Shown: positions 25,487 through 38,356 of the stretch, in pieces
Position numbering within the stretch: position 1 is the stretch's first letter
How the letters are laid out: each line of letters opens with the position of its first letter
Assembly (NCBI GenBank): GCA_007713595.1
Contig: VMRY01000003.1
Location: 248,001-312,000, forward strand
Direction of reading: 5' to 3'
Origin: Sedimenticola thiotaurini
GTDB taxonomy: Bacteria > Pseudomonadota > Gammaproteobacteria > Chromatiales > Chromatiaceae
Length of the DNA stretch: 64,000 nucleotides
Program-made: the position numbers and the translations under genes
Notes under the pieces: model-generated
Database searches by the model: none
What the model was told of the DNA's origin: nothing
The model's input: the letters and a program-made list of their open reading frames with translations, nothing else

Positions 25487-26845
25487 TTATTTATATTCGC
25501 TTTTATCCAACCCTAACTTCTTCATCTTGTCATAGAGCGTTTTGCGAGGCACACCCAGGGTGATCATAGTCTCCTTGATATTGCCTTTATGATTAGCCAG
25601 TGTCTGAGCGATGATACTTTTTTCAAAACACTCTACTTGTTCAGGGAGGGTTATTGCAGAGGTACCTTCAGTGCCATGCATCAACTGTTCAAGACGATAA
25701 CCGCAGCTCTCACCCAGCAATACATAGCGCTCTGCAACATTGCGCAGTTCACGTACATTGCCCGGCCAGGAGTGCGTCAACAGGACGCGGATCTGATCTG
25801 GTGAAGGTGCAGGAGCCTCACGCAGATAGCGGGCATTAGCTACCAGCAGGAAGTGATGAAACAGTAGTGGAATATCGTCCCGTCGTTCACGCAGTGGTGG
25901 AATATCTATAGTCACGACATTAAGCCGATAATAGAGATCCTCGCGAAACTCGCCAGCATCTGCCGCTTCTCTCAGATCAATCTTTGCCGCCGCCACAACA
26001 CTCATGTCGAGAGGAATAAGTTTATTCGAACCTATGCGTTCGATAACCCGTTCCTGCAACACCCGTAACAATCGCACCTGAACTGGCAGGGGCATGCTTT
26101 CAATCTCATCCAGAAACAGCGTACCACCGGAGGCATGTTCAAACTTACCGATCCTTCGCTCCTGAGCACCGGTAAACGCACCTGCCTCATGGCCGAACAG
26201 TTCACTCTCGATTAAATTTTCAGGTACTGCGCCACAATTCACTGCAACAAAGTTATTGTTACCACGGCCCGATGATTCATGCAGTGATCGTGCTACCAGC
26301 TCTTTACCTGTGCCTGTTTCACCTACAACCAAAATATCAGCACCCGTATTTGCCACACTGGCGATGGTGGCTCTGAGGTGTTGCATTACAGACGTCCGTC
26401 CGATGATACGTGGCCCCGGTGCGCTTTGCGCTTCCAACTCCTGGCGGAGGGTTCTGTTTTCCAAAGTCAGCGCTCTTTTATCCAGCGCTCGGCGAACCGT
26501 GTCGATCAGTTTCTCAGCTGCAAATGGTTTTTCAATAAAATCATAGGCACCATCCTGAATAGCACTTACTGCCATGGTAATGTCACCATGTCCGGTAACC
26601 AGGATAATGGGTATATCACGATCAATTTGTAGCGCTTTATTAAGAAATGTGAGGCCATCCATGCCGGGCATTTTAATATCGCACACGACTACGCCATTCC
26701 ATTCCAACGATAAAAGTTGTAAAACTTTTTCCGCCCCATTGAAGCTCTGCACTTCGAAGCCCGCCAACTCCAGTGTCTGATGATTGGCCATGCGAATATG
26801 CTTTTCATCATCTATAAAATAGACAATCGGTTTTGAATTGTTCAT
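25487..26845 (-). CDS. dctD: C4-dicarboxylate sigma-54 response regulator DctD
   Basis: NtrC-family activator that, when phosphorylated by DctB, turns on dctPQM through sigma-54 RNA polymerase. The protein is 452 aa. The receiver domain has D12-D13 and phosphoacceptor Asp56 ([13 protein letters not shown]). The AAA+ domain has Walker A GETGTGKE near residue 170, the sigma-54-contacting GAFTGA loop near 218, Walker [11 protein letters not shown], and the DLYYRLNVV and WPGNVREL motifs. A Fis-type helix-turn-helix ends the protein ([20 protein letters not shown]). The ATG at 26845 is chosen; the frame extends to a TTG at 26896 right after the dctB stop. It follows dctB in one operon. Confidence 0.93.
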   Translation of the reverse strand: MNNSKPIVYFIDDEKHIRMANHQTLELAGFEVQSFNGAEKVLQLLSLEWNGVVVCDIKMPGMDGLTFLNKALQIDRDIPIILVTGHGDITMAVSAIQDGAYDFIEKPFAAEKLIDTVRRALDKRALTLENRTLRQELEAQSAPGPRIIGRTSVMQHLRATIASVANTGADILVVGETGTGKELVARSLHESSGRGNNNFVAVNCGAVPENLIESELFGHEAGAFTGAQERRIGKFEHASGGTLFLDEIESMPLPVQVRLLRVLQERVIERIGSNKLIPLDMSVVAAAKIDLREAADAGEFREDLYYRLNVVTIDIPPLRERRDDIPLLFHHFLLVANARYLREAPAPSPDQIRVLLTHSWPGNVRELRNVAERYVLLGESCGYRLEQLMHGTEGTSAITLPEQVECFEKSIIAQTLANHKGNIKETMITLGVPRKTLYDKMKKLGLDKSEYK

Positions 26846-26896
26846 GGTTTCAGTAACTGTTCCCGCCAGATTTAACCTATTTAAACTCACCAGCAA

Positions 26897-28771
26897 TCAC
26901 TCAATCATTGCACTCTGTGTTAGCTTGTTTTCATCCAAAACCGCAAGATCCAACAGAAGAGTAAACACGGCGCCACCGGAATCATGGTTGTCTGCGGTTA
27001 GGGTACCGTGCATCATCTCAACAATCCGATAAGATATGGAGAGACCCAATCCAAGTCCTCTATCTTCAGATTTTGTTGTGAAAAAGGGGTCGAATATTTG
27101 ATCCAGATTTTCAAACGCTATGCCGGGGCCGTTATCCAGAATCTGGATTGAAGCTTTTCCATTATCTGTACTGACCATGAGCTGTATCCAACGTTCCGAT
27201 TGTTGCTCTACCGCATGTACTGCATTGGTGATCAGGTTTACTAACACCTGCTCCAGTTGAATCATATCTGCCTGAACATAAATATCGTCTGCAGGTACAA
27301 TGCGCCGGAAATCGGTCTCTGTGTCTTTGAGCTGAGGCCCAACAATCTTCATCGCGTTGTCTATAACTGCTTGCAGTGAGACTGTCACTAACTGACCCGT
27401 AGTCTTGCGGGAAAACACTTTTAGCTGGCGACTGATTGTTGCCATTCGTTCCGTCAGTTCGGCAATCTGTTCGAGATTCCAACTGGCATCATCTTTTCTA
27501 TCACGAACCAGATAAGCTCGTGCATTGTCGGCATAGGATCGTATTGCCGCCAAGGGTTGGTTGAGCTCATGATTGATGCCCGAAGAGAGTTGACCGAGTG
27601 CAGCCATCTTGGCCGCCTGTATCAATTCATCCTGTGTTTTACGCAGTGTTTCATCGGTACGCCGGTGCTCTTCAATCTCTCGAAGCAGGCGAATATTGGC
27701 TGAGGTGAGGTCAGCTGTCCGCTCCTTTACGCGCTGTTCCAGAACACGCTTGGCTCTTTTCTCATAGCGTTCGCGTTCTTTCAGGCGTCTGCTTCGCTGT
27801 ATAAAGTAGAAAAACAAAAATACAATGGCGACATAGACAATGGTTGTAATCAACAGCGATTTTAGGACCTGCGAGTTAACCACCCCAAGACTGGAAAAGA
27901 TATGCACCTTCCAGCCAGCCTCAGGCATTTCTCTGACCAACATTAGATGATCACTTTGACGGGGATCCCCAATATTTACTACCTTAGCCTGCTCTGTGAG
28001 TTGGTCCTTTTGGGATACGTTCAATGTACCAATCTCTGCCTTACCATAGCGTTTGCTATCCTGGACCCGATTAATAACTGCTTGATCCAGTGGGTACAGA
28101 CTTTTATAGCGCCACTCATCTTTGGTTGAGATAAAGATCACACCATCGGGATCTGTAACAGCAAACTCTTCTTTCAACTCGCGCCAGCTCTGTTCAAATC
28201 CCTGTAACTCAATCTTGATGACAACGGCACCGAGAATACCGCTGTCATCCTTTACCGGGTAGGCAAAATAATAACCGCGTTTGTTTGAGGTGGAGCCAAG
28301 CGCAAAATAGCGGCCCAGTTTTCCCTGCATCGCTTCCTGGAAATAAGGACGATAGGCGAAGTTCCTGCCGATAAAGGGTCGTTCTGAAAGCCAGTTTGAT
28401 GCGGCTATCGTCCAACCTTCCGCATTCATCAGATAGGTATCAGAAGCATTGGCAACTTCATTTATGGTTTCAAGATAGCGGTTTAAGGCGTTTATACTTT
28501 TTACATCATTGGGGTTATGTAAAAAGTTTATCAGCAGACTGTTCGTTGCCAGTAATTCAGGTAAAAATTCATATTTCTGCAGTTCCCCCTGCAAGTTGGC
28601 TACAAACAGTCGCAATTGATGCTGACTCTGCTGTTGTAGATTTTCCAGGGCGAGCTGGCGCGACCAGTGCCCTGTCTGCCAGAGCAGGAAAATAAGGAGG
28701 AGTCCCATCACTAAACTCAGCAGCTGCTGAATCATTCTGGAACGTTTGCTATGTGTGTTGTTTTTATCCAT
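26897..28771 (-). CDS. dctB: C4-dicarboxylate sensor histidine kinase DctB
   Basis: Membrane sensor kinase that detects dicarboxylates in the periplasm and phosphorylates DctD, 624 aa. The topology reads TM1 at about residues 14-32, a periplasmic double-Cache/PAS-like region of about 270 residues, and TM2 near 305-325 (LLITTIVYVAIVFLFFYFIQ). A coiled coil follows, then the HisKA domain with phosphoacceptor His401 in SGINHELNQPLAAIRSYADN. The HATPase domain has N-box LVNLITNAVHAV, G1 QILDNGPGIAFENL and G2 GLGLGLSISY. The dctD gene begins within 51 bp after its stop. It lies directly downstream of the atp operon terminator, with its own weak ribosome site. Confidence 0.92.
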   Translation of the reverse strand: MDKNNTHSKRSRMIQQLLSLVMGLLLIFLLWQTGHWSRQLALENLQQQSQHQLRLFVANLQGELQKYEFLPELLATNSLLINFLHNPNDVKSINALNRYLETINEVANASDTYLMNAEGWTIAASNWLSERPFIGRNFAYRPYFQEAMQGKLGRYFALGSTSNKRGYYFAYPVKDDSGILGAVVIKIELQGFEQSWRELKEEFAVTDPDGVIFISTKDEWRYKSLYPLDQAVINRVQDSKRYGKAEIGTLNVSQKDQLTEQAKVVNIGDPRQSDHLMLVREMPEAGWKVHIFSSLGVVNSQVLKSLLITTIVYVAIVFLFFYFIQRSRRLKERERYEKRAKRVLEQRVKERTADLTSANIRLLREIEEHRRTDETLRKTQDELIQAAKMAALGQLSSGINHELNQPLAAIRSYADNARAYLVRDRKDDASWNLEQIAELTERMATISRQLKVFSRKTTGQLVTVSLQAVIDNAMKIVGPQLKDTETDFRRIVPADDIYVQADMIQLEQVLVNLITNAVHAVEQQSERWIQLMVSTDNGKASIQILDNGPGIAFENLDQIFDPFFTTKSEDRGLGLGLSISYRIVEMMHGTLTADNHDSGGAVFTLLLDLAVLDENKLTQSAMIE

Positions 28772-28822
28772 AACCCGGAAATAAGTATAGGCTCTGGTAC
28801 AAAATTATTCCCCCGTATAAAC

Positions 28823-28854
28823 AAAAAAACCCCGCCATCCGGCGGGGTTTTTTT
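28823..28854. terminator. Bidirectional intrinsic terminator, end of atp operon
   Basis: CCCCGCC pairs with GGCGGGG around ATCC, flanked by seven A on one side and seven T on the other. On the minus strand it terminates the atp operon 14 bases after the atpC stop and isolates dctBD. Confidence 0.95.
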
Positions 28855-28867
28855 GCACAGCAAACAC

Positions 28868-29293
28868 TCAGGATTTTTTAATTTTCCGGAGCTTCTCGAT
28901 TGCTCGTAGTTGAGCCACTGCTTCGGCAAGTTCCGCTTGCGCCTTGGCATACTCAAACTCTTCTTTTTGACCTGCCAACGCCTCTTCAGCTCTTTTCTTC
29001 GCATCAATAGCCGCTGCTTCATCAATATCTTTTGCACGGATAGCCGTATCCGCCAGAACAGTCACCATATGCGGCTGGACCTCAAGGATGCCACCGGAGA
29101 CATAGAAGTGTTCCATCTCTCCTTTACCCGTATCCACTCGAACGTCACCTGGCTTCAGGCGAGTTACAAGGGGAGTGTGTCTTGGTGCAATACCGAGTTC
29201 ACCCATCACACCAGGCGCATAAACCATCTCTGCCTGGCCTGAATGGATTGCTCCCTCCGCACTGACAATGTCCACATGAATAGTCATGGCCAT
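28868..29293 (-). CDS. atpC: ATP synthase F1 epsilon subunit
   Basis: Central-stalk epsilon subunit of F1Fo ATP synthase, linking rotor to c-ring and inhibiting ATP hydrolysis, 141 aa. The N-terminal beta-sandwich begins [19 protein letters not shown], matching E. coli AtpC, and has the [19 protein letters not shown] segment near residues 31-49. The C-terminal Ala/Glu-rich helical hairpin runs from about residue 88. A GGAG ribosome site precedes the ATG. It is the last gene of the atp operon, 19 bp after atpD, and a strong terminator follows. Confidence 0.96.
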   Translation of the reverse strand: MAMTIHVDIVSAEGAIHSGQAEMVYAPGVMGELGIAPRHTPLVTRLKPGDVRVDTGKGEMEHFYVSGGILEVQPHMVTVLADTAIRAKDIDEAAAIDAKKRAEEALAGQKEEFEYAKAQAELAEAVAQLRAIEKLRKIKKS

Positions 29294-29312
29294 TTAGATT
29301 CTCCGGAGTTGA

Positions 29313-30728
<1,416 letters not shown>

Positions 30729-30758
30729 TTAAAATCTTAACCTGTTCTACACAAGGGC

Positions 30759-31619
30759 TTATACTGCTGCGGCGCCAGCCACGATCTCGGAGATCTCTTG
30801 GGTAATGGCTGCCTGGCGTGCCTTGTTATAGACCAGCTGTAGTTCATCAATAAGGTCACCTGCATTATCGGTTGCTGATTTCATTGCAACCATTCGTGCA
30901 GATTGCTCACAGGCTCCATTTTCTACGACTGACTGATAGACCAGTGACTCAATGTAGCGAGTCAATAATCCATCCAGAACATCTTTCGAATCAGGCTCGT
31001 AAATATAGTCCCAGTGATGTTTCAGCTCTTTGTCTGCCTCACCTGAGATTGGAACTAACTGCTCAATCGTTGGATCCTGGGTCATGGTATTAACAAAGCC
31101 GTTGTAGGCAATGTATATACGATCAATCTCACCCTTCTCGTATGCATCAAGCATTACCTTGACCGTACCGATCAACTGCTCGATATGTGGTGCATCACCA
31201 AGATGGGTAGACTGAGCCAGTACCTTGCCACCAAAGCGCTTGAAAAAGCCCAGTGCCTTGGAGCCAATAGTGCAGAAGTCGACCTTAATCCCTGCTTCCT
31301 GCTGAGCTCGTATCTCCTTCACCAACTTACGAAACAGATTGCTGTTCAAGCCACCACAGAGTCCACGATCAGAAGAGACGACAATGTAGCCGACCCGGCT
31401 GATGTCCCGCTCCTTCATAAAGGTGTGGGTATACTCTGGATGCGCGTGATACAAGTGACCGATAACATTTCGCATCTTGTCCGCATAGGGACGCGTTGCA
31501 TCTTTTCGGTCCTGTGCCTTACGCATCTTGGCAGCTGCCACCATCTCCATCGCAGAGGTAATCTTCTGCGTATTTTTGATGCTGGCAATCTTGGTGCGTA
31601 TCTCTTTTGCGCCTGCCAT
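30759..31619 (-). CDS. atpG: ATP synthase F1 gamma subunit
   Basis: Central rotor shaft of F1, 286 aa (E. coli 287). The N-terminal helix [20 protein letters not shown] and the C-terminal helix [20 protein letters not shown] with [14 protein letters not shown] form the coiled coil inside the alpha3beta3 ring. The middle domain has [17 protein letters not shown] near residue 83. It lies 37 bp after atpA and 69 bp before atpD in the operon. Confidence 0.97.
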   Translation of the reverse strand: MAGAKEIRTKIASIKNTQKITSAMEMVAAAKMRKAQDRKDATRPYADKMRNVIGHLYHAHPEYTHTFMKERDISRVGYIVVSSDRGLCGGLNSNLFRKLVKEIRAQQEAGIKVDFCTIGSKALGFFKRFGGKVLAQSTHLGDAPHIEQLIGTVKVMLDAYEKGEIDRIYIAYNGFVNTMTQDPTIEQLVPISGEADKELKHHWDYIYEPDSKDVLDGLLTRYIESLVYQSVVENGACEQSARMVAMKSATDNAGDLIDELQLVYNKARQAAITQEISEIVAGAAAV

Positions 31620-31656
31620 GATTAAACCTTATCTTTCTGCTGAATGAACGTCATGC

Positions 31657-33198
31657 TTACCAGGTGTGGTTCGCTTTGAAGTCCTTGATGGCATCATGCA
31701 GTGACTTGGCAATCTCGTCATTGTAATCAGCCGATTCATTGATCTGCTCGCTTAACTCTTTCTGACTGCTACGCATATAGGAGTGCAGCGCTGCCTCAAA
31801 ATCTACAATCTTATTGGCAGGAACATCATCCAGGTAGCCTTCATTCGCCGCAAACAATGACGTAGCCATTTCAGCAATCGAGAGAGGTGTATATTGCGGC
31901 TGTTTCATCAGCTCAGTTACACGCTCACCACGCTCCAGCTGCGCACGGGTTGCATCGTCAAGATCTGATGCAAACTGCGAGAATGCTGCAAGCTCACGGA
32001 ACTGGGCCAGGGCCAGTCGAACACCGCCACCCAACTTCTTAATGATCTTGGTCTGTGCAGCACCGCCCACACGAGAAACCGACAGACCAGCGTTAATGGC
32101 TGGACGGATACCCGCGTTGAACAGATCCGCTTCAAGGAAGATCTGACCATCAGTAATGGAGATCACGTTGGTCGGTACGAAGGCCGATACGTCACCACCC
32201 TGGGTCTCAATGATCGGGAAGGCGGTCAGTGAACCGGTCTTGCCCTTAACTTCACCGTTGGTGATCTTCTCAACAAATTCGGCATTAACTCGTGCAGAAC
32301 GCTCCAGCAGACGAGAGTGAAGATAGAATACGTCACCTGGATAGGCTTCACGACCCGGTGGACGACGCAGCAGCAGTGATACCTGACGATACGCCCAAGC
32401 CTGCTTGGTCAGATCATCGTAAACAATCATTGCGTCTTCACCACGATCACGGAAGTATTCACCCATGGTGGCGCCCGCATAGGGTGCGATAAACTGCATG
32501 GCCGCAGAATCAGCAGCGGGTGCAGCAACGATGATGGTGTGCTCCATAGCGCCGTGCTCTTCGAGCTTGCGGACTACCTGGGCAATGGTAGAGTTTTTCT
32601 GACCAATCGCCACATAGATACACTTAACGCCGGTGCCTTTCTGATTGATGATGGCATCAATAGCAATGGCAGATTTACCGGTTTGGCGATCGCCAATGAT
32701 CAGCTCACGCTGTCCACGACCTACCGGAACCATCGCATCAATAGCTTTCAGTCCGGTTTGAACCGGCTGATCAACCGATTTACGATCAATAACGCCTGGT
32801 GCCACTTTCTCGATGGGAGAGGTCTGGGTGTATTCAACCGCGCCCTTTCCATCAAGAGGATTACCCAGAGAATCAACCACACGACCGAGCAGACCTTCGC
32901 CGATCGGCACCTCCAGTACGCGGCCAGTACATTTGACTGCATCGCCTTCTGAAAGATGGGTATATTCGCCCAGGATTACCGCACCTACGGAGTCACGCTC
33001 CAGGTTAAGAACCAGACCGAATGTGTTACCCGGAAATTCCAGCATCTCGTAAGACATGGCGTCTTCAAGACCGTGAATACGGGCAATACCGTCGGTTAGA
33101 CTGATAATGGTGCCCTCATTGCGGGCTTCAGTCTTTAGATCGAATTTCTCGATCTTATTTTTGATCAGCTCGCTGATCTCGGATGGATTGAGTTGCAT
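31657..33198 (-). CDS. atpA: ATP synthase F1 alpha subunit
   Basis: Non-catalytic alpha subunit of F1, 513 aa, the same length as E. coli AtpA. The start is [20 protein letters not shown]. Walker A is [18 protein letters not shown] near residue 169. The arginine-finger region [20 protein letters not shown] is near 373. The operon order atpH-atpA-atpG is standard, with a 13-bp gap from atpH. Confidence 0.98.
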   Translation of the reverse strand: MQLNPSEISELIKNKIEKFDLKTEARNEGTIISLTDGIARIHGLEDAMSYEMLEFPGNTFGLVLNLERDSVGAVILGEYTHLSEGDAVKCTGRVLEVPIGEGLLGRVVDSLGNPLDGKGAVEYTQTSPIEKVAPGVIDRKSVDQPVQTGLKAIDAMVPVGRGQRELIIGDRQTGKSAIAIDAIINQKGTGVKCIYVAIGQKNSTIAQVVRKLEEHGAMEHTIIVAAPAADSAAMQFIAPYAGATMGEYFRDRGEDAMIVYDDLTKQAWAYRQVSLLLRRPPGREAYPGDVFYLHSRLLERSARVNAEFVEKITNGEVKGKTGSLTAFPIIETQGGDVSAFVPTNVISITDGQIFLEADLFNAGIRPAINAGLSVSRVGGAAQTKIIKKLGGGVRLALAQFRELAAFSQFASDLDDATRAQLERGERVTELMKQPQYTPLSIAEMATSLFAANEGYLDDVPANKIVDFEAALHSYMRSSQKELSEQINESADYNDEIAKSLHDAIKDFKANHTW

Positions 33199-33211
33199 GT
33201 TGGCTTCTCGC

Positions 33212-33751
33212 TTAGATTCCTAATTCGTTCGCCAGTTGCTGCAGCTGCCCGCTGACGGAACCGTCGATTACCATATCACCTGCGCGAATATGAATGCCGC
33301 CAATTAATTCAGCATTCTCTTCACTTGTAATGGTAATCTCATATCCCAGTTTGGCTTTCAGCGCATCGGCTATTTGAGTTACCTGATCCGTTTCCAAGGC
33401 GTAAGCAGAGGTCACATGCACATGCATTGTCCGCTGGCTCTCGGCCTTGAGTTGCTCATAAAGAGTGGCTATCTCACCCGCCAGGGCAAGTCGACCATTC
33501 GCTACCAGCACTTGGATCAGATTCTGGCCCTCTTTGTTGAAGCGGTCACCACCAATCTCCAGTACAAGATCAGCCAGGCTGTTCCTGTCAAACTTTGGAT
33601 TTGTGATAACCCCGGCCATGGTTGAATCACCAACCACTGCCGCAAGAAACTCAAGAGTTTCAGACCATTGACCTAGAGTATCGGTCTCGTTGGCCCGGCT
33701 AAATACCGCTTCAGCGTAAGGACGGGCTATTGTGGTTGTTTCTCCAGCCAT
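33212..33751 (-). CDS. atpH: ATP synthase F1 delta subunit
   Basis: Delta subunit (OSCP homologue) that ties the peripheral stalk to the top of F1, 179 aa (E. coli 177). The N-terminal helical domain begins [20 protein letters not shown]. The C-terminal domain ends in [20 protein letters not shown] followed by a short helix, the typical family ending. It lies nine bases after atpF. Confidence 0.96.
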   Translation of the reverse strand: MAGETTTIARPYAEAVFSRANETDTLGQWSETLEFLAAVVGDSTMAGVITNPKFDRNSLADLVLEIGGDRFNKEGQNLIQVLVANGRLALAGEIATLYEQLKAESQRTMHVHVTSAYALETDQVTQIADALKAKLGYEITITSEENAELIGGIHIRAGDMVIDGSVSGQLQQLANELGI

Positions 33752-33760
33752 AGCTGTGCC

Positions 33761-34231
33761 TTAGATCTGTTGGGCCAGTTGTTCGACGATATCTTTATGA
33801 GCCGCGACGTTGATCTCCTTACGAAGAATCTTTTCCGCACCCGATACCGCCAGCTCAGCTACCTGTTGACGCAAATGTTCACGAGCACGGTTTACTTCTT
33901 GCTCGATCTCCGCCTGGGCAGCAGCAATGATGCGCTCACTTTCTGAACGTGCATTGCCCTTGGATTCATCAACAATTTCAGAAGCACGCTTCTGAGCCTG
34001 ATTAACGATTTCTGCTGCTTGGCCTTTTGCTTCGCGGATGACCTCTTTAGCGCGTTCCTTGGCCAACTCCTGTTCGTGTTGTCCATGTTCCGCGGCCGCC
34101 AAGCCGTCTGCGATCTCCTTGCGGCGTGTTTCGAGCGCGCCCATGATGGGAGTCCATACGAACTTCATCGTGAACCACACGAACACAGCGAAAGAGAGAA
34201 GCTGACCAATAAGAGTCAGATTTATGTTCAT
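33761..34231 (-). CDS. atpF: ATP synthase Fo b subunit
   Basis: Peripheral-stalk b subunit, 156 aa (same as E. coli). The single N-terminal transmembrane helix is [21 protein letters not shown] long charged coiled-coil follows, rich in Ala, Glu, Gln and Lys, ending [11 protein letters not shown], which contacts delta. Only one b-type gene is present, so the stalk is probably a homodimer. It lies 58 bp after atpE. Confidence 0.96.
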   Translation of the reverse strand: MNINLTLIGQLLSFAVFVWFTMKFVWTPIMGALETRRKEIADGLAAAEHGQHEQELAKERAKEVIREAKGQAAEIVNQAQKRASEIVDESKGNARSESERIIAAAQAEIEQEVNRAREHLRQQVAELAVSGAEKILRKEINVAAHKDIVEQLAQQI

Positions 34232-34289
34232 CCCGGATTTACCTCGCTTTTGACGAGATGAAAGTCAGTATGTTCGAGAGAAGCCAAAA

Positions 34290-34532
<243 letters not shown>

Positions 34533-34586
34533 CTATCTCCCGTTTGTCGTGAGGTTGTTAAGTTAAACCAAAAAAGCTAAAAAATA

Positions 34587-35848
<1,262 letters not shown>

Positions 35849-35892
35849 AACGATTCCCAGCAGTTAAAAAACCGCACTTAAAAAGCCGGCGC

Positions 35893-35921
35893 AGTATAAA
35901 TGCTGCGCTGCATAAGGTCAA
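35893..35921 (-). promoter_or_regulatory. Sigma-70 promoter of the atp operon
   Basis: On the minus strand TTGACC (35921-35916), a 17-bp spacer and TATACT (35898-35893) give a near-consensus promoter upstream of atpI. The -10 lies in a GCGCAG/CTGCGC inverted repeat (35889-35908), which could be an operator or simply form a leader hairpin. Confidence 0.75.
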
Positions 35922-35993
35922 ACGATGGGCGAATAAATTTTTTGATTATCCACTGAAACAGACTTAATGGTTTTCCCGTAAATCGGATTCAAC

Positions 35994-36878
35994 CTACTGA
36001 ATATGCTCAAGAATACCGTCAAGCTCATCCAGGCTGTTGTAACTGATAACTAATTTTCCTTTGCCCCCAGCACCCTGTTGAAGCTTCACTCTGGCTCCCA
36101 GACGCTCGGTGAGGTCGGTCTCCAATGAGCGGACGTTTGGATCTTCCTTGGCAGCCGTCTTGCTCTTCGGTCCTTCCAGGCCTTCACCCTGTAGCCGGCG
36201 AACCAGCTTTTCTGTCTCGCGTACCGAAAGCCCCTGCAAGCTGACTTGACGCGCCGCCTCGCTCTGCAGGGCACCTTTCAAACCGAGCAGCGCGCGGGCG
36301 TGGCCCATTTCGATGCGGCCCTCTTCAATCATAGTCTTTACTTCGGGGTTGAGCTCAAGCAGTCGCAAGAGGTTGGTAACCGTGGTACGGGATTTACCCA
36401 CAGCCCGGGCAATCTCCTGATGCGTCAGTTCAAACTCATTCAATAACCGATGCAGTGCACCGGCCTCTTCCAGGGGGTTAAGGTCATCCCGCTGAATGTT
36501 TTCGATTAGCCCCATGGCCATGGCGGTCTGATCATTTACATCCCGGATGACTACTGGGATTTCACTCAGGCCGGCCTGTTGCGAGGCACGCCAGCGCCGT
36601 TCACCGGCGATGATTTCGTATTTATTCTCTCCGACTGGGCGAACGACTATTGGCTGGACCACGCCTTGGGCCGCAATAGAATCGGCCAATTCTTGCAGAC
36701 TGTCGGGATTAAAATCCCGCCTGGGTTGATAGCGGCCGCGCTGGATCAGGTCTACCGGTAAAGATGTGAGATTATCGGGCGACCGTAACTCGGCCGGTGC
36801 ATCCTCTGATTCTTTACTAACGGCGTTGCCCAGGAGGGCATCCAGTCCGCGTCCGAGGCCTCTTTTTTTTGCTGCCAT
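35994..36878 (-). CDS. parB: Chromosome partitioning protein ParB
   Basis: CTP-dependent DNA clamp that loads at parS and spreads to organise the origin region, 294 aa. After a short KKRGLGRGLDALLG N-terminus comes the CTPase domain. Its motif EIIAGERRWRASQQAGLSEI near residues 108-127 contains the GERR nucleotide-binding box. Then the parS-reading helix-turn-helix LTHQEIARAVGKSRTTVTNLL is near 150-170. The C-terminal dimerisation domain ends in SLDELDGILEHI. It lies 50 bp after parA on the same strand. The two parS palindromes at 60483 and 61150 are its likely targets. Confidence 0.97.
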   Translation of the reverse strand: MAAKKRGLGRGLDALLGNAVSKESEDAPAELRSPDNLTSLPVDLIQRGRYQPRRDFNPDSLQELADSIAAQGVVQPIVVRPVGENKYEIIAGERRWRASQQAGLSEIPVVIRDVNDQTAMAMGLIENIQRDDLNPLEEAGALHRLLNEFELTHQEIARAVGKSRTTVTNLLRLLELNPEVKTMIEEGRIEMGHARALLGLKGALQSEAARQVSLQGLSVRETEKLVRRLQGEGLEGPKSKTAAKEDPNVRSLETDLTERLGARVKLQQGAGGKGKLVISYNSLDELDGILEHIQ

Positions 36879-36928
36879 GTTCTGGTTCCAAAATGCGCGT
36901 GCCGCTGTGCGGCAGGGTCTTTTCGTTA

Positions 36929-37714
36929 TTAGGCCTGTGCTGCTACCCGCTTTTCCTGTCTACGCAAAAGTTCACTGGCCATAGCCAGATAGGAAACTGC
37001 ACCCCTAGAGCTCTTATCATACAGTAAAACCGGTAATCCGTGGCTCGGTGCTTCGGCTACCCGAACATTCCGCGGAATGATGGTACGGAACACTTGATCT
37101 CCGAAGTGTTGGATCAGTTGCGCTGAGACTTCATTGGTCAGATTGTTTCTCGGATCATGCATCGTGCGCACAATACCGTCGATCACCAGGTGGTTGTTGC
37201 GGCTGCCCTGGATCTGCTTGATCGTGCTGATCAGCGCCGACAGACCTTCCAATGCATAGTATTCACACTGCAGGGGAATCAATACGCCATCGGCTGCCAC
37301 CAGTGCATTAACGGTCAACATGTTCAGGGAGGGAGGACAGTCGATAACAATATAGTCATAGCGATCCTTGGCACCAGCCAGCGCCAGACTGAGCCGTTTC
37401 TCTTTCAATGGCACATTCATCAGGCCGACTTCAGCGGCAGTCAGATCGGCATTGGCCGGCAGCACATCAAAACCCGACGCGGTTGCCTTAACCACTGCAT
37501 CGGAGAAGGTTGATTCACCGAGCAGAACGTCACAACTGGAATTCACCAGATTATGCTTATCGACACCGCTGCCCATGGTAGCGTTGCCCTGTGGATCCAG
37601 GTCCACCAGCAACACCTTGCGTCTGAATGAGGCCAATGAAGCAGCCAGATTGACTGCGGTTGTGGTCTTCCCCACGCCACCTTTCTGATTTGCGACACAA
37701 ATTATCCGACCCAT
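36929..37714 (-). CDS. parA: Chromosome partitioning ATPase ParA (Soj)
   Basis: Deviant-Walker ATPase that moves ParB-bound origins, 261 aa. The N-terminus MGRIICVANQKGGVGKTTTA holds the deviant Walker A with its signature lysine. VLLVDLDPQGNATMGSG follows near residue 34, and the Walker B strand YDYIVIDCPPSLNMLT is near 118. The C-terminal DNA-binding region is around NVRVAEAPSHGLPVLLYD. It has no N-terminal DNA-binding extension, so it is the chromosomal Soj type. It forms an operon with parB, and the small 8-Cys protein gene lies 152 bp upstream. Confidence 0.97.
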   Translation of the reverse strand: MGRIICVANQKGGVGKTTTAVNLAASLASFRRKVLLVDLDPQGNATMGSGVDKHNLVNSSCDVLLGESTFSDAVVKATASGFDVLPANADLTAAEVGLMNVPLKEKRLSLALAGAKDRYDYIVIDCPPSLNMLTVNALVAADGVLIPLQCEYYALEGLSALISTIKQIQGSRNNHLVIDGIVRTMHDPRNNLTNEVSAQLIQHFGDQVFRTIIPRNVRVAEAPSHGLPVLLYDKSSRGAVSYLAMASELLRRQEKRVAAQA

Positions 37715-37866
37715 AACCTAATTTCCACGCTCGTTAACCGGCTGTGCCAGGTATACCAAATCCTTATCTCCCCTCGAAATCTCGAGTGAGCCGTTGAGAA
37801 TATCAGAAAGCAGGGGAGATGCACGACCTTTGCCGATGAATCAGCCAAAATATCTGCCGCTGGTGA

Positions 37867-38160
37867 TCACTTGAAGAGGTCTTCTGCAGACTGACGCAGA
37901 CTCTGACTGGCGGTGGTACCCTCCGATTGCAGATCCATGGTTGGCTCAAAGAACTCGCAATAATTTGCCCGCTCTTTTTCCTGAATTCGCTCCGCCATTG
38001 GCTCCTGGCACTGATTGGTCCGGGCAATATCATACCAGCGACAGTTTTTACAGACGCGGGACGGCTTTCCACAGGAGAGGCAGCTGGTCTCTCTGCCAAA
38101 ATCTGCGGCTGACAATTCTGTTCCGCAGTGCCAACATTTCCCAATAACCGCTTTTGTCAT
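37867..38160 (-). CDS. Small protein with two probable zinc sites (8 cysteines)
   Basis: 97-aa cytoplasmic protein of unknown function. An N-terminal zinc-ribbon pair is C9-x2-C12 and C27-x2-C30. A second module is C37-x2-C40, C51 and C68, in CKNCRWYD, NQCQEP and KERANYCEFFEP. The second module, with an aromatic run after the last Cys, is a pattern I recall from small conserved bacterial proteins, but I have no name for it. The tail from residue 72 is polar and probably disordered. The reading frame is well closed, and it sits between parA and yaeH, transcribed with parA. Confidence 0.75.
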   Translation of the reverse strand: MTKAVIGKCWHCGTELSAADFGRETSCLSCGKPSRVCKNCRWYDIARTNQCQEPMAERIQEKERANYCEFFEPTMDLQSEGTTASQSLRQSAEDLFK

Positions 38161-38271
38161 CTCCCCCCCGTTGATTCTGTGTGCCGGTTTTCGCGGCTCG
38201 TTCAGTCTCCTGGCAGATCAGTCTACCTTAAAATCCGTTCGGCGAAGAGTGATCCGTTATGGGTTCTAACC

Positions 38272-38300
38272 TTGAAGTTAGGCCACGAGTGACGCATATT
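38272..38300 (+). promoter_or_regulatory. Sigma-70 promoter candidate for yaeH
   Basis: TTGAAG (38272-38277), a 17-bp spacer and CATATT (38295-38300), 56 bp before the ATG. It is a moderate match to consensus. Confidence 0.4.
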
Positions 38301-38356
38301 TACCAGACACGGGCTATTTACCCTGATTCGTCACAGCCAGTGACAAAGGACTATCT

